Below are positions 1 to 9,055 of a DNA stretch of 64,000 nucleotides, one piece after another. The notes under the pieces are model-generated. The model searched no databases, had not been told where the DNA came from, and worked only from the letters and a program-made list of their open reading frames with translations. Each line of letters begins with the position of its first letter. Positions within the stretch are counted from its first letter, which is position 1. A program made the translations under genes and the position numbers. This DNA comes from JBHJGP01 sp050331695 (lineage in GTDB: Bacteria; Pseudomonadota; Alphaproteobacteria; Geminicoccales; Geminicoccaceae): positions 62,001-126,000 of the forward strand of contig JBHJGP010000001.1 in assembly GCA_050331695.1 (NCBI GenBank). Direction: 5' to 3'.

Positions 1-733
1 GCGCCATCGCCGCCAGGGATGCCACCGCCATCTGGCCGTACCTTAACTGCCGGTCGCCCTGGTAGAGCGAGAGGCCCACCGGCAGCGTTTGGGTGCTCTC
101 GCTCCGGGTCAGGAAGGAAGCGAGCAGGAACTCGTTGTAGGAAAGGATCAGACAGATGATCGCGGTGCTGGCGATGCCGGGCATCAGGAGCGGGATCACC
201 ACCTTGAACAGGATCGTTCCGGTGCCGGCGCCGTCGATGACGGCGGCTTCCTCCAGCTCCACGGGCAGACGGCGGACGAAGCTGGACAAGAGCCAGAAGG
301 CGACCGGCAGGTTCATGACGCCATAGACCAGGGCGAGGCCGGGAAGCGTGTTCACCAGTCCCAGGTATCGAAGCAGGAAGAACAGCGGGAACAGGGCCAC
401 GATCGGCGGTGCGATGTAGGTGCCGAGAATCACCGCCGGCAGGACATTGCCGCCAAGCCGGTGCCGGACGATGGCGTGGGTCGCGGGCACGGCGATCACC
501 AGTGTCAAAAGCGTGCCCGCCGCCGCCACCAGAGCCGAGTTGCGTAAGTAAGTGGCAAGGGCGATCGAGGCGAAGGCGTCAGGATAGTTGGCGAAGAACA
601 GGGTGGTTGGGAAGATGTCGCCGGACGCGATGTCCGCCTGATTCTTCAGCGAGACCAGCGCCAGATAGAGGATTGGGAAGGTGAAGAAGAGGACCGTCAG
701 GGTCACCAGCGGGAGATAGAGGGTCCGGCTCAC
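1..733 (-). CDS. Carbohydrate ABC transporter permease, MalG type (partial, C-terminus outside window)
   Basis: Second inner-membrane permease of a family-1 carbohydrate ABC importer. The reverse strand reads as a continuous hydrophobic frame of 244 codons with no stop before the window edge. It contains the EAA loop typical of binding-protein-dependent permeases (EEAAVIDGAG, about residue 165), which contacts the ATPase. The start is a GTG at 733 that shares the bases GTGA with the stop of the upstream permease, so translation is probably coupled. The ATP-binding subunit would be expected beyond position 1. The substrate cannot be read from sequence; the family usually moves sugars, polyols or glycerol phosphates. 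Confidence 0.85.
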   Translation of the reverse strand, partial: MSRTLYLPLVTLTVLFFTFPILYLALVSLKNQADIASGDIFPTTLFFANYPDAFASIALATYLRNSALVAAAGTLLTLVIAVPATHAIVRHRLGGNVLPAVILGTYIAPPIVALFPLFFLLRYLGLVNTLPGLALVYGVMNLPVAFWLLSSFVRRLPVELEEAAVIDGAGTGTILFKVVIPLLMPGIASTAIICLILSYNEFLLASFLTRSESTQTLPVGLSLYQGDRQLRYGQMAVASLAAMA

Positions 734-1626
734 CCGAGCCTCCGCTCGGCGCGGTCATGGGCCATGGTGAAGGGGAGCGTCACCAGACCGACGACGATCG
801 CCAGCACAAGTGTCTGGGTCGCGGCCATGCCGATGTCGAACTGTTGGATGGCGACCCGGTAGATGTGAAAGCTCGAAACGGTGGTCGCCTGGCCCGGGCC
901 GCCGGCGGTGAGCACGAACACCAGGTCAAAAACCTTGAACGCGATGACCAGCTTGATGAGTGCTATCCCCAACAGCGCCGGCAACAGCATCGGCAAGGTC
1001 ACATGGGTGAACAGCTGCCAGGGGGTTGCGCCGTCCATCCGCGCCGCGTCGACCACCTCCTCGGGCTGGGTCTGAAGCGCGGCGAAGGTCATGAGCGCCA
1101 CGAACGGCGTCCATTGCCAGACATCAGCCAGGCACAAAAAGCCGAACGCCGCCGTCGGCTGGCCCAGAAAGCTGATCGGCTGGGTGATAAGGCCGAGATC
1201 GGCCAAAAAGCTGTTGAGCCAGCCGCCATGCGGGGTGAGGAGTAGCTGCCACATGACCGCGACCGTGACCGGCGGTGTCAGCAAGGGTAGCAGGATCAGC
1301 GTGCGCAACAGGTTTCGGGCGCGAACCGCCTGGTCCAAGAGCAAGGCGACGGCCAGGCCCAAAACCATGGCCAGCGCCGTGGTGAAAAGGGCGAAGCCGA
1401 CGGACCGACCGATCGAGGCGGTGTATTTATCGTCGGTCAGCGCGTCGGCGTAGTTGTCGCCACCGACCCATTCGCGAAAAACCTGACCCAGATTGGAATC
1501 GGAGATCGAGAGCAGGATCAGATAGACGAACGGATAGAGCGCGAAGACGATGATGCCGAGCAGCAAGGGCGTGGCGATCGCCCAGGCGAGGAGCCGACCG
1601 CCACGATGCTGGCCCGTTACCGACAC
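730..1626 (-). CDS. Carbohydrate ABC transporter permease, MalF type
   Basis: Inner-membrane permease of the family-1 sugar-type ABC importer, 298 aa, the usual size for this family. About six hydrophobic segments are visible, beginning at residues 14-35. The EAA motif region (EEVVDAARMDGA) lies near residue 190 and is followed by the expected leucine/proline-rich helix. It lies 18 bases after the solute-binding protein gene and overlaps the next permease by four bases, so the three form an operon. The substrate is unknown. Its position behind an aromatic-degradation operon raises the possibility of a non-sugar substrate, but nothing in the sequence proves that. Confidence 0.88.
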   Translation of the reverse strand: MSVTGQHRGGRLLAWAIATPLLLGIIVFALYPFVYLILLSISDSNLGQVFREWVGGDNYADALTDDKYTASIGRSVGFALFTTALAMVLGLAVALLLDQAVRARNLLRTLILLPLLTPPVTVAVMWQLLLTPHGGWLNSFLADLGLITQPISFLGQPTAAFGFLCLADVWQWTPFVALMTFAALQTQPEEVVDAARMDGATPWQLFTHVTLPMLLPALLGIALIKLVIAFKVFDLVFVLTAGGPGQATTVSSFHIYRVAIQQFDIGMAATQTLVLAIVVGLVTLPFTMAHDRAERRLG

Positions 1627-1644
1627 GTCCCTTAAGACGAAAAA

Positions 1645-2997
1645 TCAGCCGAGCGTCTTCTCCCAGAAGCTTTGGGCGTCGGCGAGTGCCTGTTCCGGTT
1701 CCTTCTGGCCCGCCAGCATTTCGCCTAGTTCGTCGGTCAGCGCCTGCATGAGCTCCGGGCTTTCCGGCCTGGTCGGCCAGGGAAAGGCGTCCGCGATCGC
1801 CTGTTCCACCGCTTCCGCCTGTTTCGGCGCGAAGCCCCGATAGGCCTCCATCGCCGACGAGCGGATCGGGTCGACCCCGGTCTTGTTGTTGGTCAGCACT
1901 TCGACGTGAAATTCCTTCGAGGACGCCATTTTGACGAACTCCCAGGCCATGTCCGGATTGTCCGAACCCGATGAGACGGCGAAGCCGAAACCGGCATTCA
2001 TGGCCGGGCGGTTGGTGGTGTTTGATCCGCCGACCGGCATGGGTACGACGCCCCAATTGCCGACGATTTGGCTTTGCTCCGGGTCTTCCGCCCAGGTGCC
2101 CATATCGGTCCAGAACTCGATCATGCCGGCCTTGCCGCCAAGGAAAACGGGGATCGAGTTGCCGAATTCGGTCTCGAGCGGGGTCGGCGCCGCGTGGGGT
2201 GCCGCGTCCATCAGCGCTTTGGCAGCCCCGATCGCCGCGTCGCTGGTGAGCGCGGGCCTGCCGTCTGCGTCCAGAAAGTCGCCGCCGAAGCCGCCCAGCC
2301 GGTTGGCGTAGGTCGAGCAGAGGATGATCGGGAACTGCTTGCCCATGATCAGCGCCCCGTAGGTGCCGTCGCCGCCCTCGGCATCCGAGATCGCCTTGGT
2401 CACGGCTGTGTAGTCATCCCAGGTGCTGGGCGGGGTCTGACCGTTCCGCTCCAGGATTTCGCTATTGTAGAACAGGACATGGGTGTCGCCGTCATAGGGC
2501 AGGCCGTAGCGTCGGCCGTCGACCAGCGTGTAGGCGTCGTAGAGCGAGCCCAAGAAGTCGTCCGGGTCAATCGCGTCCCGGTCGGCCTCGATCCGGTCGG
2601 TGACGTCGAGCAGGACGCCGTCCCGGACCAGGGCCTCCTTGTCGGCATACCAATATTCGACCACGTCGAATTCATTGGCCCCGGACATGACATCGAGCGT
2701 CGCCTGGGCCGTGATCTGATCGTAGGGCACCTTGACCGATTCCAACTCGGCGCCTGTCATCTCGGCGAAGGCGGCGGACAGCGGCTCGATCGACCCGGCA
2801 TGGGGATTGATCATCATGAATTTGAGCGTCTGGCCCGAGAAATCGGCGGCACCGGCGAGGCGCTGTAGGGCCGGGTGGGCCAGAAGCGGGCCAGCCAGCG
2901 CGGCGGACAGGGCACCCCGGGTAAATCGCCGGCGGGTCATCCCGTTCTCGTCCCTGCGGTCCAACTGCGTCAGATCGGAAGCGCTGATTTTGCTCAT
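1645..2997 (-). CDS. Extracellular solute-binding protein, family 1 (Tat-type signal)
   Basis: Periplasmic ligand-binding component of the neighbouring sugar-type ABC importer, about 450 aa, a normal size. The N-terminus has a twin-arginine-like segment (TRRRFTRG, about residue 21) followed by an Ala/Leu-rich hydrophobic stretch, suggesting folded export through Tat. The body has family-1 features such as GLPYDGDTHVLFYN and a late NPDMAWEFVKMAS segment. I chose the ATG at 2997 because a GGGGA ribosome site precedes it by about 6 bases; the in-frame ATG at 3009 is possible. It is the first gene of the transporter set and begins 101 bases after the SDR gene on the same strand. The ligand is not identifiable. 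Confidence 0.85.
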   Translation of the reverse strand: MSKISASDLTQLDRRDENGMTRRRFTRGALSAALAGPLLAHPALQRLAGAADFSGQTLKFMMINPHAGSIEPLSAAFAEMTGAELESVKVPYDQITAQATLDVMSGANEFDVVEYWYADKEALVRDGVLLDVTDRIEADRDAIDPDDFLGSLYDAYTLVDGRRYGLPYDGDTHVLFYNSEILERNGQTPPSTWDDYTAVTKAISDAEGGDGTYGALIMGKQFPIILCSTYANRLGGFGGDFLDADGRPALTSDAAIGAAKALMDAAPHAAPTPLETEFGNSIPVFLGGKAGMIEFWTDMGTWAEDPEQSQIVGNWGVVPMPVGGSNTTNRPAMNAGFGFAVSSGSDNPDMAWEFVKMASSKEFHVEVLTNNKTGVDPIRSSAMEAYRGFAPKQAEAVEQAIADAFPWPTRPESPELMQALTDELGEMLAGQKEPEQALADAQSFWEKTLG

Positions 2998-3098
2998 GGC
3001 CGTCCCCATCCCAGATCGTTGTCGCTCGTTCCTGGCAGAAAAGCGGAAGGCCCCCGGCGGCGCAAGGTTTCAGCGGCGCCCCAACGGGCGCAACAGCA

Positions 3099-3860
3099 TC
3101 ATCCGGTCTGCACCTCGCCACCGGAGATGGAGATCGCCTGGCCGGTGACGGCGCTCGCCCCCTGACCGCACAACCAAAGCACGCTGTCCGCCACCTCTTC
3201 GGGTCTGACCAGCCGCCCTTGGGGATTGGTCCGGGTCAACTGGCGAACTGCGTCCTCGCGAGAACGCCCGGTCTTGGCGACGATCTGGTCAACCGATCGC
3301 TCGAGAAGGGGTGTTTCGGTGAAGCCGGGGCAGACCGCGTTGACCGTCACGCCTGTTCCCGCCGTCTCCAGAGCGAGGCAGCGCATCAGGCCGATAAGCC
3401 CGTGTTTCGCCGCAGCGTACGCCGCGACATACGGATAGCCCCGGAGCCCGGCGGTAGACGCGACGAAAACGATACGAGCACTCGGTTCCTCGACCATGGC
3501 CGGCAGGAGCGCGCGGCTGGTGAGAAACGCACTCGTCAGATTGGCGTCGATCATCTTCCGCCACTGCTCAAGCGCGATCTTCGAAAACGAACAACTTTCG
3601 GCGGCACCGGCATTGACGATCAGGATTTGGACGGGCTCCCGGAGCTCCGCCGCCATCGCCTGAACCTCCGCCTCCCGGGTCAGATCTGCGGTCAGGACGG
3701 TCGCGCCGCCGGTCTCGTCGCTCACGGTCTTCAGAGGCTCCGAGCGACGGCCGACCAGGGTCAGTCTTGTACCGGCCGCGGCCAAGCTCCGGGCGATGGC
3801 GGCGCCGATACCACTGCCGGCGCCGGTGACTAGCGCATGCCGGCCAATCAATCCGCTCAT
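3099..3860 (-). CDS. SDR-family NAD(P)-dependent oxidoreductase
   Basis: Short-chain dehydrogenase/reductase of 253 aa, classical length. The Rossmann cofactor motif TGAGSGIG is at about residue 13, the NAG motif near residue 86, the catalytic Tyr/Lys pair in YAAAKHG near residue 155, and the VNAVCPGFTETPL substrate loop near residue 183. It starts 3 bases after the ring-reducing monooxygenase gene, so it very likely belongs to the anthraniloyl-CoA operon. It would fit there as a 3-hydroxyacyl-CoA or cyclic alcohol dehydrogenase (inference). Many SDRs have relaxed specificity, so the exact substrate is open. Confidence 0.88.
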   Translation of the reverse strand: MSGLIGRHALVTGAGSGIGAAIARSLAAAGTRLTLVGRRSEPLKTVSDETGGATVLTADLTREAEVQAMAAELREPVQILIVNAGAAESCSFSKIALEQWRKMIDANLTSAFLTSRALLPAMVEEPSARIVFVASTAGLRGYPYVAAYAAAKHGLIGLMRCLALETAGTGVTVNAVCPGFTETPLLERSVDQIVAKTGRSREDAVRQLTRTNPQGRLVRPEEVADSVLWLCGQGASAVTGQAISISGGEVQTG

Positions 3861-3863
3861 CGT

Positions 3864-6155
3864 TCAAACCCTCGGCGCATCAGTTTCCCATCGAGCCTTG
3901 AGCCGAACCAACTGGTCACGGCCGGCGAGGTAGGGCAGCGGCCAAGAGGCGCCGTCATAGCCGAGCTCGGCCGCGGCCCGCAGCGTCCAGTAAGGATCGC
4001 TCAGATGGGGACGGGCGAGACAGCAGAGATCGGCCCGGCCGGCCATCAGGATCGAGTTGACGTGATCCGCCTCGAAGATGTTGCCGACCGCCATGGTCGC
4101 GATCTTCGCCTCGTTCCGGATCCGGTCCGCGAAGGGGGTCTGAAACATCCGACCGTAGACGGGCTTGGCTTCGATCGAGGTCTGGCCGGCGGACACATCG
4201 ATGATGTCGGCCCCAGCCGCTTTCAGAAGGCCGGCGATCCGCACGGCTTCCTCCGGGGTGATCCCCGCGTCACCCACCCAGTCATGGGCCGAAACCCGCA
4301 CCGAGATGGGCTTTATTTCGGGCCACACGCCGCGAATGGCCTCCAGGACCTCGAGCGGAAACCGCATCCGGTTTTCGAGCGAGCCGCCATAGCGATCGGT
4401 GCGCCGGTTGGTGATCGGCGTGATGAAGGCCGAGAGTAGATAGCCATGGGCGCAGTGGAGCTCCAACAGATCGAAGCCGAGATCGGCGGCCCTGCGCGCC
4501 GCGCCCACGAAATCCTCGATGACGCGATCCATGGCGGCTCGGTCCATCGCAAGCGGCACCTGATTGGCATCCGACCAGGGAACCGGTGACGGTCCCATGA
4601 CCGGCCAATTGCCTTCGGCGAGCGGTGCGTCCATCGCTTCCCAACCCAATTGCGTCGAGCCCTTGGGGCCGGCGTGGCCCAATTGAATGGCGATCTTCGC
4701 CTGGCTGTTCTGATGGACGAAATCGACGACCTCGCGCCAGGCGCCGGCCTGGGCGTCCGTATACAGGCCGGCGCAGCCTGGGGTGATCCGGCCTTCCGGC
4801 GAGACGCAGACCATCTCGGTGTAGACCAGGCCGGCGCCGCCCACCGCCCGGCTGCCGAGATGAACCAGATGCCAGGCACCGGGCATGCCGTCGGTCGCCG
4901 AGTATTGGGCCATCGGCGAGACCACAATGCGATTGGCGAGTTCGAGCTCCTTGAGCCGGAACGGGACGAACATGGGCGGTCGGGCCTTCGCCGGTTTCAT
5001 GTTCGTGGCCTGTTCCTCGAACCACCGTTCGGCGGTCTCCAGCCACGTCCGGTCGCGCAGCCTCAGATTCTCATGGGAGATACGCTGCGAGCGGGTCAGC
5101 AGCGAATAGGTGAACTGGATCGGATCCAAGTCCAGATAGCGTTCGACCTGCTCGAACCACTCGACCGAGTTACGCGCCGCCGATTGCAGCTTCAGGACCT
5201 CGGTCCGGCGCTCCTCCTCATAGCGCTCGAAGGCCCGCGCCAGATCGGGCTCGCGATGCAGGATACGGGCGAGATCGATCGCGCTCTCCAGGGCCAGCTT
5301 GGTGCCGGAGCCGATCGAGAAATGGGCGGTGGCGGCGGCGTCGCCGAGCAGCACGATCTTGCCGTGGCTCCAATTCTCGCAGAGCAGGCGGGGGAAAGTG
5401 AGCCAGGCGGAGCCACGGATGTGGCTGGCATTGGTCATAAGCCGGTGGCCGCCAAGCCAAGGCTCAAAAATGGCCTCGCAAGCGCGGCAACTTTCTTCCT
5501 GGTTCATCGCGCCGAAGCCGAAGCGTTCCCAAGTCGCCTGGCTGCACTCGACGATAAAGGTCGCCGTGTCGGCATCGAATTGGTAGGCGTGGGCCCAGAT
5601 CCAGCCCTTCTCCGTCCTCTCGAAGATGAAGGTGAACGCGTCGTCGAATTTTTGTCTGGTGCCGAGCCAGACGAATTTGCAGGCGCGCACGTCGACGTCC
5701 GGCTTGAAACGGTCCTGGAATCTTTGCCTGATCTTCGAGTTGATGCCGTCGGCGGCAACGATCAGGTCATAGTCGTCGAGATCGTCGATGGTCTCGACCT
5801 CATGGGCGAAGCGAATCTGGACGCCGAGTTCGCCCGCCCGCTCTTGAAGAATTGACAAAAGCTTCATCCGGCCGATGCCGCAGAAGCCGTGGCCGCTCGA
5901 GACGATTTTTTGGCCGTGAAGATGGACGGCGATGTCGTCCCAGTAGGCGAAGTTTTCCCGGATACGGGCGGCGCTTCGGGCGTCGTTCGCCTCCAGATTG
6001 GCGAGCGTTTCCTCGGACAAAACGACCCCCCAGCCGAACGTGTCGTCGGATCGGTTTCGCTCAAAGACGACGATCTCGTGGCTCGGATCCTTAAGCTTCA
6101 TGGAGATTGCGAAGTAGAGCCCGGCGGGCCCGCCGCCGAGACAGGCAACGCGCAT
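3864..6155 (-). CDS. 2-aminobenzoyl-CoA monooxygenase/reductase-type fusion (FAD hydroxylase + Old Yellow Enzyme domain)
   Basis: Two flavoprotein domains in one 763-aa chain. Residues 1-370 are a class A FAD monooxygenase: the dinucleotide motif LGGGPAGLYFA is at residue 5, a DG motif (AADGINSK) near 160, and GDAAATAHF near 285. Residues 390-760 are an Old Yellow Enzyme-like reductase with VVSPMAQYS, LELHCAHGYLLS and NRRTDRYGG. This architecture is known for the enzyme that hydroxylates and reduces 2-aminobenzoyl-CoA in Azoarcus, and is also annotated as salicylyl-CoA 5-hydroxylase. The neighbouring kynureninase and aminobenzoate-CoA ligase genes favour anthraniloyl-CoA as substrate. It lies one base after the formamidase gene and three bases before the SDR. 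Confidence 0.9.
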   Translation of the reverse strand: MRVACLGGGPAGLYFAISMKLKDPSHEIVVFERNRSDDTFGWGVVLSEETLANLEANDARSAARIRENFAYWDDIAVHLHGQKIVSSGHGFCGIGRMKLLSILQERAGELGVQIRFAHEVETIDDLDDYDLIVAADGINSKIRQRFQDRFKPDVDVRACKFVWLGTRQKFDDAFTFIFERTEKGWIWAHAYQFDADTATFIVECSQATWERFGFGAMNQEESCRACEAIFEPWLGGHRLMTNASHIRGSAWLTFPRLLCENWSHGKIVLLGDAAATAHFSIGSGTKLALESAIDLARILHREPDLARAFERYEEERRTEVLKLQSAARNSVEWFEQVERYLDLDPIQFTYSLLTRSQRISHENLRLRDRTWLETAERWFEEQATNMKPAKARPPMFVPFRLKELELANRIVVSPMAQYSATDGMPGAWHLVHLGSRAVGGAGLVYTEMVCVSPEGRITPGCAGLYTDAQAGAWREVVDFVHQNSQAKIAIQLGHAGPKGSTQLGWEAMDAPLAEGNWPVMGPSPVPWSDANQVPLAMDRAAMDRVIEDFVGAARRAADLGFDLLELHCAHGYLLSAFITPITNRRTDRYGGSLENRMRFPLEVLEAIRGVWPEIKPISVRVSAHDWVGDAGITPEEAVRIAGLLKAAGADIIDVSAGQTSIEAKPVYGRMFQTPFADRIRNEAKIATMAVGNIFEADHVNSILMAGRADLCCLARPHLSDPYWTLRAAAELGYDGASWPLPYLAGRDQLVRLKARWETDAPRV

Positions 6156-6156
6156 C

Positions 6157-6981
6157 TCAGCGCTCCAACAACAAGGTGGTCAAAGCGCCGTCGGCTCGCG
6201 TCAGACCGTCGATGACGTCGAAATGATGACGGCCCGGCTCCTCGATGCTCTTGATCGACAGATCAAAGCCCGACCAGATCGTGGCGAGAAGCGCATTCTG
6301 GCGAAGAAATTCCGGGCGTTCGTTCGCGCCCACCCAGCAGACCAGATCGAGCCCCGGAAGGGGCGTTAGAAGCGCCGGACTCTCAGCTCGGGCGGTCGCC
6401 ATGTCCAGTCGAAGATCGTCGTTGAGCTTTGTCTTAAGGAGCGGTCTTAGGTCATGGAGACCGCTGATCGAGATCACGCGGCCGATCCGCGGCGCCAGGT
6501 CGCCCAGCAGCGATCCCTCCTCGCAAAGCAGGCGCGTCACCAGATGGCCGCCCGCGGAATGGCCGATCAGATAGACCGGCCCCTCGACCCGCTCGGCGGC
6601 GAAACGGATCGCCGTGGCGATCTCCCGGCCGATCTGGGGGATCGTCGCCTGCGGGCAGAGCGTGTAGCTGGGGAGCGCCACAGCCCACCCCTTCGCGAGG
6701 GCGCCAGCGGCCAGATGCGACCAGTAGGATTTGTCGAAGGCGCGCCAGAAACCGCCATGGACGAAGACCACCAGCCCCTGGGCATGGCCTTCGGGGTGAA
6801 ACAGATCCAGGCGCTGGCGCTCACCCTCACCATAGGCGAGATCCAATTGAGCGCGGTGCTGGTCACCGGACTGCTCTCTGAAAGCCACGGCCTCGCTCTG
6901 CCACCGGGGCGGATAGCTTTCGCCTCCTTCGATGTGCGGCATGTTCGCGTAAGCATCGTCCCAGTCGGCGGCGTCGGTCAC
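6157..6981 (-). CDS. Kynurenine formamidase (arylformamidase), alpha/beta hydrolase type
   Basis: Hydrolyses N-formylkynurenine to kynurenine and formate, the second step of tryptophan breakdown. The HGGFW motif that defines this arylformamidase group is at about residue 76. The serine nucleophile is in GHSAGGH (about residue 142), and a late RHHF segment supplies the probable catalytic histidine. I prefer the GTG at 6981 because a strong GGAAGGGAG ribosome site lies about 10 bases upstream; an ATG at 7002 is the alternative. First gene of the minus-strand operon, divergent from the enoyl-CoA hydratase gene across a short shared promoter region. The linked kynureninase and tryptophan dioxygenase strongly support the call. 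Confidence 0.85.
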   Translation of the reverse strand: MTDAADWDDAYANMPHIEGGESYPPRWQSEAVAFREQSGDQHRAQLDLAYGEGERQRLDLFHPEGHAQGLVVFVHGGFWRAFDKSYWSHLAAGALAKGWAVALPSYTLCPQATIPQIGREIATAIRFAAERVEGPVYLIGHSAGGHLVTRLLCEEGSLLGDLAPRIGRVISISGLHDLRPLLKTKLNDDLRLDMATARAESPALLTPLPGLDLVCWVGANERPEFLRQNALLATIWSGFDLSIKSIEEPGRHHFDVIDGLTRADGALTTLLLER

Positions 6982-7090
6982 GGATCCTGGTCTCCCTTCC
7001 ATCAATCATCATCGGGCGAGCGAGAGATTCCTCAAGCTTGAACGATGCCGGGACGACGCGCATCATCATTTCCGAAACGATCGAGCGAGG

Positions 7091-7885
7091 ATGAGCGCAT
7101 TGTCCAGGATGGCCGATCTGCAGCCGGTTCACTTCCGTTGGCGGATGGAAGGCCGGGTTGCGGTCGTCCGCCTCGATCGACCTGAAAGAAAGAACCCGCT
7201 GACCTTCGACAGTTATGCGGTGTTGCGGGACACGTTTCGTGGCTTGGTCGACGCCGAGGATGTCGACGTAGTCTTGTTCGCCTCCAACGGCGGCAATTTC
7301 TGCTCCGGCGGTGACGTTTACGATATCATCGGCCCGTTGGTGGCGAGCGACATGAAGGGTCTTCTCGCCTTCACCCGGATGACCGGTGACCTGGTCAAGG
7401 CCATGATCGGTTGCGGCAAACCGGTCATCGCCGCCGTGGACGGTGTCTGCGTCGGTGCCGGTGCGATCATCGCCATGGCGTCCGACATCCGGCTCGCGAG
7501 CCCCGGCGCCAAGACCGCTTTTCTGTTTACGAGAGTAGGCCTTGCCGGTTGCGACATGGGCGCCTGCGCCATGCTTCCGCGGATCATCGGCCAGGGCCGG
7601 GCCGCCGAGCTTCTCTACACCGGCAGGACCATGACGGCGGATGAGGGTTTTGACTGGGGCTTTTTCAACCGGATCGTCGATGCCGATCTGTTGGAGGACG
7701 AGGCCCTGGCTCTTGCTCAGAAAATCGCGGCGGGTCCCACTTTCGCCCACAGCATCACCAAGACGCAGCTTCTTCAGGAATGGTCGATGGGCTTAGAGCA
7801 GGCGATCGAGGCGGAAGCCCAGGCCCAGGCGATCTGCATGGCGACGAAAGATTTCGAACGTGCCTACCGGGCGTTCGTCGCCTAG
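7091..7885 (+). CDS. Enoyl-CoA hydratase/isomerase (crotonase) family
   Basis: Crotonase-fold CoA enzyme of 264 aa, normal length. The first oxyanion-hole segment (SNGGNFCSGGDV) is near residue 64. The second (GVCVGAGAIIAMASDIRLA) is near residue 118, and a DMGACAMLPRIIG helix follows. It opens the plus-strand operon that also encodes an acyl-CoA dehydrogenase and an aminobenzoate-CoA ligase. The likely role is hydration or ring opening of the reduced cyclic CoA thioester after dearomatisation (inference). The ATG at 7091 has purines immediately upstream but not at ideal spacing; an in-frame ATG at 7109 is possible. Confidence 0.88.
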   Translation: MSALSRMADLQPVHFRWRMEGRVAVVRLDRPERKNPLTFDSYAVLRDTFRGLVDAEDVDVVLFASNGGNFCSGGDVYDIIGPLVASDMKGLLAFTRMTGDLVKAMIGCGKPVIAAVDGVCVGAGAIIAMASDIRLASPGAKTAFLFTRVGLAGCDMGACAMLPRIIGQGRAAELLYTGRTMTADEGFDWGFFNRIVDADLLEDEALALAQKIAAGPTFAHSITKTQLLQEWSMGLEQAIEAEAQAQAICMATKDFERAYRAFVA

Positions 7886-7911
7886 GAGAAGCCCGTTTTC
7901 GAGGGCGATTG

Positions 7912-9054
7912 ATGGCCGACAGGAGCTTTCTCGATTGGCCGTTCTTCGAGCACCGACACCGGGAACTGGCCGATCGTCTGGACACTTGGTGCGTTGCGAA
8001 CTTGCCCGTGATGTTGGCCGATGTCGACGCCGCCTGCAGGGAGTTGGTCGCCATGCTCGGCCGGGACGGCTGGCTCATGGCCACCGGCGCTGGTGCCGGC
8101 GAAAAGCTCGACATCCGAAGTCTCTGTCTCACCCGGGAGATTTTGGCCTACCGGCAAGCTTTGGCCGATTTCTCTTTCGCCATGCAGGGTCTGGGCGCGG
8201 GCGCGGTCAGCCTGTTTGGCAGCGCCGAACAGCGAGGGTGGCTGGATGCGAGCCGCAGCGGCCGGGCGATCCCTGCCTTCGCGCTGACGGAGCCCAAATC
8301 CGGCTCGGACGTGGCCGCCATCGAGACCACCGCCAGGGCCGATGGAGATGGCTGGCGCCTCAGCGGCGAGAAGACCTGGATCTCCAATGGCCCGATCGCC
8401 GATTTCTACACCGTGTTGGCCCGCACCGGCGAGGGCTCCGGCGCCAAGGGACTTTCGGCCTTTTTGGTGCCGGCGGACACGGCGGGTATCGCCATTGCCG
8501 AGCGCCTCGACACGATCGCGCCGCACCCGTTGGCCCGGCTTCGTTTTGACGATGTCCACCTGGATGCCGACGCCCTGATCGGCGAGCCGGGCCAGGGCTT
8601 TAAGGTCGCGATGGCCGTCTTGGACATATTTCGTCCGACCGTGGGCGCGGCCGCGCTCGGTTTCGCCCGCCGGGCGCTGGATGAAACCAAAAAGCGCGTA
8701 TCGGAAAGAGAATTGTTCGGCGCGCCGATGGCCGATTTGCAGATGGTCCAGGGGCATCTGGCGGAGATGGCGCTCGATGTCGACGCGTCCGCGCTTCTGG
8801 TCTATCGCGCCGCCTGGGCCAAGGACCAAGGCGCGTCGCGGATCACCCGGGAGGCGGCCATGGCGAAGCTGCATGCGACCGAGCGCGCGCAAGCCGTGAT
8901 CGATGCGGCGGTCCAGCTCCACGGCGGCGACGGGGTTCGGGCGGGCAGCGCGGTCGAGATGCTCTACCGGGAGATCAGGGCCCTTCGGATCTATGAGGGC
9001 GCATCGGACGTCCAGAAAATCGTGATCGCCCGCTCGCTCCTCAAGGGAGATTGA
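7912..9054 (+). CDS. Acyl-CoA dehydrogenase
   Basis: FAD-dependent acyl-CoA dehydrogenase of 380 aa, typical length. Visible family features are FALTEPKSGSD near residue 121 (FAD/substrate loop), GEKTWISNG near residue 146, and a C-terminal IYEGASDVQK segment whose glutamate is the usual catalytic base. I chose the ATG at 7912, which gives the usual family length and begins 26 bases after the hydratase stop. Two bases separate it from the ligase gene. In this operon it probably oxidises the saturated or partly reduced cyclic or opened CoA thioester derived from anthraniloyl-CoA (inference). Confidence 0.92.
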   Translation: MADRSFLDWPFFEHRHRELADRLDTWCVANLPVMLADVDAACRELVAMLGRDGWLMATGAGAGEKLDIRSLCLTREILAYRQALADFSFAMQGLGAGAVSLFGSAEQRGWLDASRSGRAIPAFALTEPKSGSDVAAIETTARADGDGWRLSGEKTWISNGPIADFYTVLARTGEGSGAKGLSAFLVPADTAGIAIAERLDTIAPHPLARLRFDDVHLDADALIGEPGQGFKVAMAVLDIFRPTVGAAALGFARRALDETKKRVSERELFGAPMADLQMVQGHLAEMALDVDASALLVYRAAWAKDQGASRITREAAMAKLHATERAQAVIDAAVQLHGGDGVRAGSAVEMLYREIRALRIYEGASDVQKIVIARSLLKGD

Positions 9055-9055
9055 G

